A stretch of 13,083 nt of DNA, from positions 1 through 13,083 of the forward strand of contig MU632032.1 of NCBI GenBank assembly GCA_026770615.1, written 5' to 3'. The notes under the pieces were generated by a model, which saw only the letters and a program-made list of their open reading frames with translations, had not been told where the DNA came from and ran no database searches. This document shows positions 1-6,278 of this stretch, in pieces. Numbering within the stretch: position 1 is the first letter of the stretch; every line of letters begins with the position of its first letter. The DNA is from Pavlovales sp. CCMP2436. Taxonomy: Eukaryota > Haptophyta > Pavlovophyceae > Pavlovales. The position numbers were made by a program, and so were the translations under genes.

Positions 1-531
1 TTTTCAAGTTTTGGGAACCCGGCCGTCTACGCCGCGGGGACTCGGATCCCAGCCGCGCCGTGCCCGGAGGTGGGGTCACTGGGTTGTGAGCGGGCCTGAT
101 GCTTGCCGGGGGTACTCCCAGAGCGCGCCATGCCGCCTTTGAGGTGCGCAGGTGCAGCCGTCGCGCCCTTGTTCGCCTGGACGGGGAACGATCAGCCGGG
201 TCTTCAAAGGAGAAGGGCACACGGCTCGCCTATGAAGCGAGCGACTGCTCCCCGCCCCCTCTGAAGGCCCGAGGACCGGGAGAAGGCCTGGGGAGCCCCT
301 GTGCGCCTCGTAGGCGAGTCGTGTGCCCTTCTCCTCCGAAGACCCGCCTGATCGTCCCCCGTCGCAGGCGAACAAGGGCGTGCGCGCCTCAAAGGCGACA
401 TGGCATGCTTGGAGAGCACCCCCTGTATGCACCAGGCCCGCCCCCAACCCATCCGTCCCACCTCCGGGCGCGGCACGGCTGGGATCCAAGTCCCCGCGGC
501 GTAGACGGCCGGGCTCTCAAAAGTTGGAAAA
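1..531. repeat. Large imperfect inverted repeat (foldback element), left end outside window
   Basis: Bases 1 to about 257 match the reverse complement of about 275 to 531, so the segment could fold into one hairpin with a centre near 266-272. Outer ends pair TTTTCAAGTTTTGGGAAC with the complement of the stretch ending at 531. Further in, both arms carry the GGCCGTCTACGCCGCGG block, the GGATCCCAGCCG block, the GATC-rich block (190-204 against 339-353) and the GAGAAGGGCACAC block. By eye about four bases in five agree, with several small indels. Open frames inside either arm mirror each other and look non-coding. It could be a foldback transposon, a MITE, or an inverted duplication. The left boundary and any target duplication lie outside the window. 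Confidence 0.85.
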
Positions 532-1114
532 CAGCACCATTTTTTTATGTATTTGAATTATTATTTACGCGAGCACTCAATTTTTTTTTCCTAGTGGGCT
601 CTTGTCAGCTAGCCAAATGTGCCGCAGGTCTCCGGCGACTGGATTCTAACTTTTAAGCCGGCGGGGATGTCGGGAAGGCATACGCAGTGTGTATCTAATT
701 CACCCAACGTTTTGCGTCGGGTACTAACATTCCCCGGGACCAGCCGGGGGGTGGGGTGTGGGGGCAAGGGGGGGGGGGGACACACCGAGACCGCAGGCCG
801 TTCTACCGACGATTCGTACCCAATGTTCCCCGGGACCAACCCAGAGCGCCAAGCCTGTTATAAAACAGACATAAATATTAGCAGAAAGTCAAATAAAAAA
901 CTATTCGTAACAAACATTGCAAGCCCAGACCGCCAAGCCTTTTTGAAATAAGAAAAAAATTAAGCAGAACGTCAACATTAATAATGATAACAATACATCT
1001 GACGTATGGTGCGGCATTTGAAATTAGCGGTTCAATCGCATCACATCTTTCCTAAGAAACAATTAAATAGAAACATAAAAACATAAAAAATAATGAAATA
1101 TATAAATGTGCGGT
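532..1114. repeat. Gene-free AT-rich stretch with G-run and degenerate tandem repeats
   Basis: No credible gene is visible. A block containing TTCCCCGGGACCA occurs near 730 and again near 823, on either side of a G-rich run at 745-779. A second degenerate repeat has a period of about 84 bp: CCAGAGCGCCAAGCCT at 841 and CCAGACCGCCAAGCCT at 925, each followed by an A-rich tract with AGCAGAAAGTCAA or AGCAGAACGTCAA. The remainder is AT-rich and full of stop codons in all frames. Confidence 0.6.
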
Positions 1115-1295
1115 CACCAGCTGGCTGTATATGGAGTGAATAACCTCGCCCGCGCAAAAAAAATATTATCGTGAATAATAATACTATTAATAATAACAAC
1201 CATAATAAATGAGGAAGGGAAAGAGAAAACACACACAAACACACCTGCCCTGCGGCCACCAGCTGACTGTCCATGGAGTGAATAACCTCGCCCGC
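1115..1295. repeat. Direct repeat pair, about 39 bp, period 142
   Basis: A segment at 1115-1153 recurs at 1257-1295 with a few mismatches. Both copies contain CACCAGCTG and the long identical run GGAGTGAATAACCTCGCCCG. The spacer is AT-rich, including a simple ACACACAAACACAC tract. No reading frame spans the pair convincingly. It looks like a local tandem duplication whose middle has diverged. Confidence 0.75.
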
Positions 1296-1369
1296 ATCCA
1301 CACTGCTCCCTCGGTAAATCGAGTCGCGAATTTCTGCAGCGCTGAAGGTAGAGGGCGCGCGCGGCTGCG

Positions 1370-1445
1370 CGGGCGGCGGTGGGGTGGGCGGCGGTGGGGC
1401 GGGCGGGGGAAAGGCGGGGGCGAGGGGGGGGCTATAAATATATCC
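1370..1445. promoter_or_regulatory. G-rich tract followed by TATA-like box
   Basis: Positions 1375-1430 are almost pure G with repeated GGGCGGCGGTGGGG units, able in principle to form a G-quadruplex. They are followed directly by CTATAAATATA at about 1431-1441. The layout resembles a GC-box plus TATA promoter on the plus strand, but no plus-strand gene follows; the minus-strand gene is modelled to end at 1452. The TATA-like run is also AT-rich on the opposite strand. The promoter reading is tentative. Confidence 0.25.
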
Positions 1446-1451
1446 GTATGG

Positions 1452-2492
1452 TTATCTGAGGTATTCATATGCGTATTTGTATAGCATGATAATTCTTCTT
1501 TTTTCTCCTTCTTTTTCTTTTTGGAGGGGGTTGTGTATATTGGGGAGCTGGAGGGGAGAGTTGGAGGGAGGGTAAGGGAGCGAAAGAAAATGTGAGCCAC
1601 TCGCCTGCTTCTCAATCGCCGCCCACCCCGCCCCAACTGGCCCAGCCTCCGCGAGCTGCGCAGAGATGGGCACGGCCTCGATCCTCTCCCGCTCCCACGC
1701 AGGCTGCGCCGGCGGGGGCGCGCGCGCTGGCATAGCCGGACGCTCGTCGCGCGCCAGTCTCCAGCCCGGCTCTGCCACTGCCACGCTCCCACGTGACCCG
1801 GCTCCCATCGTGGATGGGAACCCTGCGCCGCCCTGCCCGCGTAGCTCGAGGTAGACGTGTGGCGCACTTGCCCTTTTATTCAGTTAAGAGGAGGATTATT
1901 GAGTCACCCTGTCCGGCCGGCTAGAGACCCCTCGTTGGGAAACGTGGGCGGAAGAAGGAGATAGCAGCCACCCCCGTGAAAAGGGGCTGGTTCGGCGAGC
2001 TGCGCACACAGCGCACGTCATTCTAATTTTATACCTTAGCGGCGGGCTGGGCAGGCCGGGTTTCGGCCCAAAATCCGCCGGGAGCAGCGAGGTGGCACCC
2101 TTCGCCGGCAGCTCAGCGCGCACTGCGGCGCCGGGCACCGGCCCAAAGTCAGCCGCGAGCTGCGCGGATGCGGCCAAAGAGCTGCCGCCGTTTGCTCCTC
2201 CCGGGTCCTGCGCGTCGAGTGTGCTGGGTTGGGGCGCAGCGGGGGCGACTTTGCCCCACACGGGGCCGGCCGAACCTACAGGCATGCGGGCACACGGCGC
2301 ACGTCCGTCGGGTCAGGCGTGGCGGGCGGGGAATGCGCGGACGCGCCCATCCTCGGGGCGCACCCGCTCCGCGCGTCTCCTCTGAAGCCCGCCCCGCCGA
2401 GCCCGGCGCGCACATTTGGGAACGAGAGAGACGTCAAAGTTGTCGCCGTACTCCTTGCGCATGCTTGGCAGGTTGAGCGGTAGCGGTAGCAT
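1452..2492 (-). CDS. Unrecognised three-exon gene, Ala/Pro/Gly-rich protein, about 244 aa
   Basis: The proposed model is exon 1 at 2492-2414, exon 2 at 2275-2035 and exon 3 at 1866-1452 (TAA stop), read on the minus strand. Lengths 79, 241 and 415 add to 245 codons in frame. Exon 1 starts MLPLPLNLPSMRKEYGDNF. Exon 2 is Ala/Pro-rich and holds related motifs AQLAADFGPVPG and LLPADFGPKPG; exon 3 has a cousin, AQLAEAGPVGAG, so a short degenerate internal repeat seems present. Intron 1 (2413-2276) uses a weak GTGCGC donor and a TGTAG acceptor. Intron 2 (2034-1867) is the introner copy described separately. The last 60 residues run into Lys/Glu-rich low complexity and may include another short intron after GAGAAGCAG, where a GC-type donor faces a strong pyrimidine tract. 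I recognise no family. The gene is divergent from the pseudouridine synthase gene. Confidence 0.45.
1867..2034 (-). mobile_element. Intron 2 of the minus-strand gene: introner-like copy B
   Basis: Read on the minus strand, this starts GTATAAAATTAGAATGACG directly after a CTAAG exon end and finishes GGGCAAG before the next exon. From AGGTA to TTAACTGAATAA it matches, at roughly nine bases in ten by eye, the intron at 3056-3242 on the opposite strand. Splicing it out keeps the flanking frame open (phase 2: AG joined to T). The shared 3' part holds TCCTCCTCTTAAYTGA, which can serve as pyrimidine tract and branch site. The acceptor is AAG rather than CAG. The homology is certain; the intron reading rests on frame continuity and sense orientation. 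Confidence 0.6.
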
Positions 2493-2735
2493 GATGGCTG
2501 ACCGTCTACAGCGACGCTTGCCGGGCCGCGGGCTCAAGCCGAGCGGTGAATTTTAAATTTGAGTCGTTAAGTCGCTGCTGGCGACTAGCGTCGTGGCTGC
2601 CGGCGCGAGCGAGGTCACAGGGACCGGGGGGTGCTCACGTTGGAGACCCTGGGAACACTTTCTACCCGCAGGCACACGACGCGCCGGGCGTGACCTCGCG
2701 TGGTCGGGACCACAGGCTGGACCTGGGCCGAGGGG
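2493..2735. promoter_or_regulatory. Divergent intergenic region between two start codons
   Basis: This 243-bp gap separates the putative ATG of the minus-strand gene (2492) from the ATG of the pseudouridine synthase (2736). It should hold both promoters. The only AT-rich island is TTTTAAATTT at 2551-2560, roughly central and near-palindromic, so it could act in either direction. A CCCGCAG sequence near 2666-2672 could be a splice acceptor if the plus-strand gene has an upstream 5' exon. Confidence 0.35.
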
Positions 2736-3753
2736 ATGGCCGGCGCACCCGCCCTCGTCGGCGTGCGGCTCGAGCTGCTGATGGCGCGGCTCAACCTCTG
2801 CTCGCGAAAGGAGGCGCACGCGCTCATCACAGGGGGGCGCGTTCGCGTCAATGGGGTGTGCGCGTCAACGCTGGAACTCCGGCGCGTCGCCGAGGACGCG
2901 ACGGTGACGCTCCGCGCGCCCGCAGCCTCCGAGCTGCTGCCGATCAGCGTCGCGCTCTTCAAGCCCGTCTCCTTCCACTCGGTGCCCGGCCACCGCAACA
3001 CTACTGCGCAGAGGCAAGCCAAGGACCTGCTTGTGCCGTCCAACCGGGCCCCCAGGTAAAATTTAGAATGACGTGCGCTGTGTGCGCAGCTCGCCGAAAC
3101 CAGCCCCTTTTCACGGGGGCGGCTGCTATCTCCTTCCCCCGGCCACGATTCCCAACGAGGGGTTCTCTAGCCGGCCGGACAAGATGACAATAATCCTCCT
3201 CTTAATTGAATAACTTCCTTTTCTCAACAACAAACTATGCAGGTGCCACGATCCAACCCCGCCGCTGCCACGGCTGCACAAGATGGGCGTTGCTGGCCGG
3301 TTGGATTCGGACTCCTCTGGTCTCCTCATCTTCTCGCAGAGCGGCGCCATCTGTAGGCACATTATCGGAGAGGCTGGCACGGTTGAGAAGGAATATAGCG
3401 TGCACGTGCAGAGTCCCCCGGATTGGGCGGACGCACAGGTCGAGCAAGCAATCGAACGTCTGGGGAAACCCGGCTTCCTTTTGCCCGGCGACGACCGTCC
3501 GCTGCGCCCGATGCACGTGCGGCGGGAGGGCGAGAGGTTTCTCCGTTTCGTCCTCACGGAGGGTCGGCACCGCCAGATCCGACGGATGTGCGAGGCAGTG
3601 GGCTTGGGCGTCGAGGCCCTCAGGCGGGAGCGCATCGGCCGGCTGACGCTCGAAGAGCTCGGTCTTCGCTCGGGGCAGTGGCGGCTCTTCACGCCCGAGC
3701 AATTGCTACCGCGCCGCCTGACGAGCGCTGACGAGTTTCGCACTGACTTTTAA
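2736..3753 (+). CDS. RsuA/RluB/E/F-family RNA pseudouridine synthase, two exons, 276 aa
   Basis: Exons 2736-3055 and 3243-3753 join in phase 2 to 277 codons including TAA. Residues 10-55 form an S4 RNA-binding domain (RLELLMARLNLCSRKEA, then GGRVRVNG). The catalytic domain follows: a KP motif at 76-77, AGRLDSDSSGLL at 124-135 with D128 as the expected catalytic Asp, EKEYSV near 155-160, EGRHRQIRRMCEAVGL at 213-228 and GQWR near 251. This is the order and length of bacterial small-subunit or large-subunit rRNA uridine-to-pseudouridine enzymes. In a eukaryote the target is probably plastid or mitochondrial rRNA (inference). The ATG at 2736 is the first in frame after a stop at 2691 and leaves no obvious transit peptide, so an upstream exon is possible. 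Its sole intron is the introner-like repeat. Position-specific subfamily cannot be assigned. Confidence 0.9.
3056..3242 (+). mobile_element. Intron of the pseudouridine synthase: introner-like copy A
   Basis: The 187-bp intron starts GTAAAATTTAGAATGACG after CCCCAG and ends CAAACTATGCAG before GTGCC. Removing it joins the synthase halves in frame between the KP motif and the GRLD motif, so the splice is well supported. From the AG of the exon end to about 3213 it matches copy B at 1876-2036 (opposite strand). The final 30 bases (CTTCCTTTTCTCAAC... to CAG) are not shared. AGGT appears at both junctions (3054-3057 and 3241-3244), as expected if insertion duplicated a short target. Internal hairpin potential exists around CAGCC...GGCTG. 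Confidence 0.85.
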
Positions 3754-4253
3754 CCTGACGTACGTTGTCGTTACTAGTTAGTCGGTAGTCGCTTTATTTG
3801 TAATAAACTTGATGTCCGATAAAATCGCCCGACCTGCCGGCATCTCAGCCGGCAGCGCTCAGAGTCAAGCATGACAGACCAGCAGCTCCGGGACTAATTC
3901 TCGTTCACTCAGCGGACAGTCGTCGGACAGCCCGTCATAGAGTCCATACTGTGTTTACAGCGTCCTTAATACGCGGGCGGGCACCGTAATTCATCTGCGT
4001 TACAGTCATATAGAGTTTCGTTCGCCCAGCCGGTTAGTTACTATTATCAAGTTTAAAATTAACAATGGGTCAGATCATTGGGCATATCGGCTCGCGAATT
4101 TTACATGGATGACGTGATAGATGCCCGTTGCGAAGGCTCCGGCCGCAAGGCGGCAGGCGCTGGGCAAGCGCCAGTAGCCGCGGCAACCGCACTCAGATCG
4201 TGCCTGCCCCCGTTTGCTCTGTGCTTGGCGCGCTCTTGGTCTTCTTAAGTGAC
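3754..4253. other. Convergent intergenic region with poly(A)-type signal
   Basis: The region lies between the stop of the pseudouridine synthase and the stop of the VOC gene, which converge. AATAAA at 3802-3807, 49 bases after the TAA, is a plausible polyadenylation signal for the plus-strand gene. A TGTAA on the minus strand near 4101 could serve the other gene. No open frame here is credible. Confidence 0.5.
3834..3855. repeat. Perfect 8-bp hairpin in the 3' region of the synthase gene
   Basis: CTGCCGGC, a six-base loop ATCTCA, then GCCGGCAG. It lies about 27 bases past the AATAAA, so it may fall outside the mature transcript. Function unknown. Confidence 0.6.
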
Positions 4254-4885
4254 TCACTCGCCCATCTTGTCGAAAGCGGCGATGACCTCCGGTGGTGCTT
4301 GAACTAGTTCGATCAGCACACCGTTCCCAGAGTGTGGGAACTGATAGCTGCCTTTCGGGTGAATGAACGCGACGTCGTGCCCCGCCGCACCCTTTCGCAC
4401 GCCGCCCGGTGTGAAGCGCACGCCTTTCGCCTCGAGCTGCGTGACGGCCTCCTGCAGCGGGTGCACCCACAGGCCGATGTGGTTGAGCGCGGGCTGGTGA
4501 ACCTTTGGAGACTTTGCCGGGTCGATTGGCTGCATCAGATCGATCTCGACGGAGAAGGGGCCGCTGCCCAAGCGGAGGATGTCCTCGTCGACATTCTCGC
4601 GCTCAGATCGGAACGTGCCGGTGCAAGGGACGCCAAGCATGCCTGCGGGAAGCGGGCCGGCACACGGCGCAGCAATGCAGTGGTTTAGCTTTGCAATGCG
4701 CACACGGACCCAGTGATGGGCGTGTGGCGGCGCGGACCCTCCCATAAGCCCCTGAGCACGGTTTTGTCAAGGCCCCCGATTGCGACCTGCTGGAGCCCGA
4801 GCACGCGCCAGCGCGGCGCGGCACTCGCGGAGAGACGCCGCGCGAGCGGTGCGAGCATAGAAAGCCGGTCTGGAAGCCCCGCCAT
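4254..4885 (-). CDS. VOC-superfamily protein (glyoxalase / methylmalonyl-CoA epimerase-like), two exons, 178 aa
   Basis: Exon 1 is 4885-4738 and exon 2 is 4642-4254 on the minus strand, joined in frame (179 codons with TGA). The 95-bp intron 4737-4643 has a GT donor and a CCGCTTCCCGCAG acceptor; removing it restores LWEG followed by MLGV, as VOC relatives have. The N-terminus (residues 1-28, Arg-rich and Ser/Ala-rich, no acidic residue after D6) looks like an organelle leader; a second ATG at 4858 would shorten it by nine residues. The first half-domain begins [13 protein letters not shown]; then [29 protein letters not shown] (residues 102-109), [19 protein letters not shown] and [11 protein letters not shown]104 and E161 are likely metal ligands, with a Gln at 32/33 and E82 as the others (inference). 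Substrate unknown; lyase, epimerase or isomerase chemistry on a metal-bound enolate is the family norm. Confidence 0.85.
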
Positions 4886-5552
4886 CCTTCACGTGTGCAG
4901 TGCCAACAGGTGACGGCCTCGGCCTTAGCGGCAAATGAGGCCTCGTCGCCCAGCGCGGCGAACGGGTCCCAGAGCAGTTGACGAGAACAGTTAGCAGATG
5001 CAGGCAGAGTTCGAGTGGAGTGGCCGTCCTCCTAAAGAGTTGAATGGGTCCCCCGTATTTTTTTGGCGCGGGAACTCGGCGTCGCGCGCGGGGCGGGGAG
5101 GACGGCTCGCGCACCGCGTACAGACATCTCTTTAGGGACCTCGCGAGGGACCTATTCAATTCTCACGCGAAGAAGAGGCCCACCTAAATAATCTTCACGT
5201 AAACGCGAAAAAAAGGCCTAAAGAAAACCTTCGCGTTAACGCAAACTTTTTTCTTCTCACAAATTCTCTTATTGTGTGTGTAAATATCTAGAAATACGTC
5301 CGTCCCCTGACAGATCTCCACCGGACCCAAGTGTTGAGTAACACTCGGATCAAGGGACCTTTGCAGGGCACACGGATACCGTCCCCACCGCTAAGGCTGA
5401 TCAGGCACACGACAGTCGACGGCTCTCTGACTGACGCACTGACCGGCCGCTGCTGCTTCTCGCTCGTCTCAAAATGCAGCTTGCCTGCGCACATGCCGCA
5501 CCTGTAGCACAAAATAAATGGACAAATAAACTCCGGTAGCCTGTATCCCAAT
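4886..5552. other. Gene-poor intergenic region with short inverted repeats
   Basis: It lies upstream of the VOC gene. No open frame resembles a protein I know. It holds an interrupted inverted repeat: TTGAATGGGTCCC near 5040-5052 against the complement at 5145-5159, the latter next to a TCGCGA palindrome. A second hairpin, AACGCGAA at 5202-5209 against TTCGCGTT at 5230-5237, sits in A/T-rich DNA. A minus-strand frame at 5288-5578 contains CYRCGMC but has no recognisable domain. Confidence 0.4.
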
Positions 5553-5587
5553 GTGTGATTCTTGTCCACGAGGGGCAAGAATCACAC
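5553..5587. repeat. Perfect 12-bp hairpin
   Basis: GTGTGATTCTTG at 5553-5564 is the exact reverse complement of CAAGAATCACAC at 5576-5587. The inner bases can extend pairing by three more, leaving a five-base loop ACGAG. No T run follows, so it is not a bacterial-type terminator. It could be a structured RNA element or a small palindromic insertion. Confidence 0.8.
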
Positions 5588-5627
5588 GGTGGAAACGCTC
5601 CTTTGGACCCGGACCCGGGACCTCGCC

Positions 5628-5666
5628 GAGGTCTATACTTCGGGAGGTCTATACTTCGGGAGGTCC
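5628..5666. repeat. 16-bp tandem repeat, about 2.4 copies
   Basis: GAGGTCTATACTTCGG occurs at 5628-5643 and again, identical, at 5644-5659, followed by the partial copy GAGGTCC. The period is not a multiple of three, so a reading frame through it shifts from copy to copy, arguing against coding here. Confidence 0.85.
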
Positions 5667-5871
5667 TAGTAGGATCTCCGAGAGAATCTCGGGCAGTTAC
5701 ACCTTTTTCTGCAAACGGGTCGCGCAGAAGGAGGTTCGTGGCGCGCGTCGTAGCTCTGAGCCTGTTGCTCGGCGAAATGGCGTACGCCTTGTGCGGCAGC
5801 AAGGATGACAAAAGGTGGCGCACGGCGCTGCCGGGGCTGCTGGGCCGGATGCTCAAGATCCGTACGCAGCG

Positions 5872-5937
5872 TTCACCAACCTCACCTCTACCACCACCTC
5901 TACCACCCCCATCCCTGCTGCCAGGACTAACGTCTGA
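5872..5937 (+). other. Coding-like segment duplicated at 12590-12646 (left copy)
   Basis: This stretch translates as FTNLTSTTTSTTPIPAARTN plus Val and a TGA stop. The right copy at 12590-12646 translates to a close match ending ARTNV and a stop. The last 21 bases before and through the stop are identical. The same frame upstream stays open to a TGA at about 5804 and reads GPDAQDPYAA just before. It may be a terminal exon of an unrecognised gene. Alternatively the shared CTAAC/CTGAC could be branch-site sequence of related introns. The surrounding 5555-6016 plus-strand frame has no ATG start and no family match. Confidence 0.3.
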
Positions 5938-6040
5938 CTGCATTGGGCTCCGTCGGGCTCCGTGCCCCAGGTGCGGGCTAGCACCCCACTTCACGCCCGG
6001 GGTAGCACTTACTAACTAATACAGGGGATCGCGGGCAATA

Positions 6041-6045
6041 AGAAG
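6041..6045. repeat. Target-site duplication AGAAG (left)
   Basis: AGAAG directly precedes the left LTR and is repeated at 11827-11831 directly after the right LTR. Five bases is the usual copia integration footprint. It lies at the inner end of the MITE terminal repeat. Confidence 0.9.
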
Positions 6046-6254
6046 TGTTGGTGTTACTCCGCACACGCGGCGTTCACTCGCGCCGTTGCCTGGCGCGCGA
6101 GGTGCTCAAAGAGCAGCAAGCAGCTAAACTCGATGTACTCGTCAACTGATAAAAAGGAACCGACTCAAGGTAATCAAATAGAACTGATAAGTTCCTTGCT
6201 GTCTTAAGCTGTTGGTGTTTTGGCAGATGCTTGGTGTTTCGTCAGGTGCGAACA
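6046..6254 (-). repeat. 3' LTR (element orientation)
   Basis: 209 bp, TGTT...AACA, next to the polypurine tract at 6255-6263. It matches 11618-11826 base for base except at four substitutions, with no indels. The motif ACACCAACA recurs inside it on the minus strand. Confidence 0.95.
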
Positions 6255-6263
6255 CCCCCCCAC
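6255..6263 (-). other. Polypurine tract
   Basis: On the minus strand GTGGGGGGG abuts the 3' LTR start (TGTTCGC). This is the expected place for the plus-strand DNA primer of an LTR element. Confidence 0.7.
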
Positions 6264-6278
6264 GAACTCATCTCGCGC

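Noticed and set aside
99..656. Open frames on both strands in the first 650 bases
   Set aside because: They mirror each other across the inverted repeat and are explained by its GC content.
841..1010. Spaced repeats suggestive of a CRISPR array
   Set aside because: Only two degenerate units, no constant repeat or unique spacers, and the context is eukaryotic.
1020..1050. GGTTCAATCGC resembling a tRNA T-loop
   Set aside because: The flanking bases do not form a five-pair T stem and no acceptor, D or anticodon arm can be placed around it.
1187..1867. 226-codon minus-strand frame
   Set aside because: Arg/Ser-rich then poly-Lys and Pro/Arg runs from simple-sequence DNA; overlaps the better exon 3 frame.
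2546..3187. 213-codon plus-strand frame across the pseudouridine synthase
   Set aside because: Arg/Ala-rich shadow of the S4 domain exon that continues into the intron; the true frame carries conserved motifs.
5401..5994. 197-codon minus-strand frame
   Set aside because: Runs through the hairpin and the 16-bp tandem repeat, has Gly/Arg low complexity and no recognisable domain.
5555..6016. 154-codon plus-strand frame with a hydrophobic stretch (LSLLLGEMAYAL)
   Set aside because: It starts at GTG, crosses a tandem repeat of non-triplet period, and a different frame of the same DNA carries the duplicated ARTNV ending. Kept only as context.
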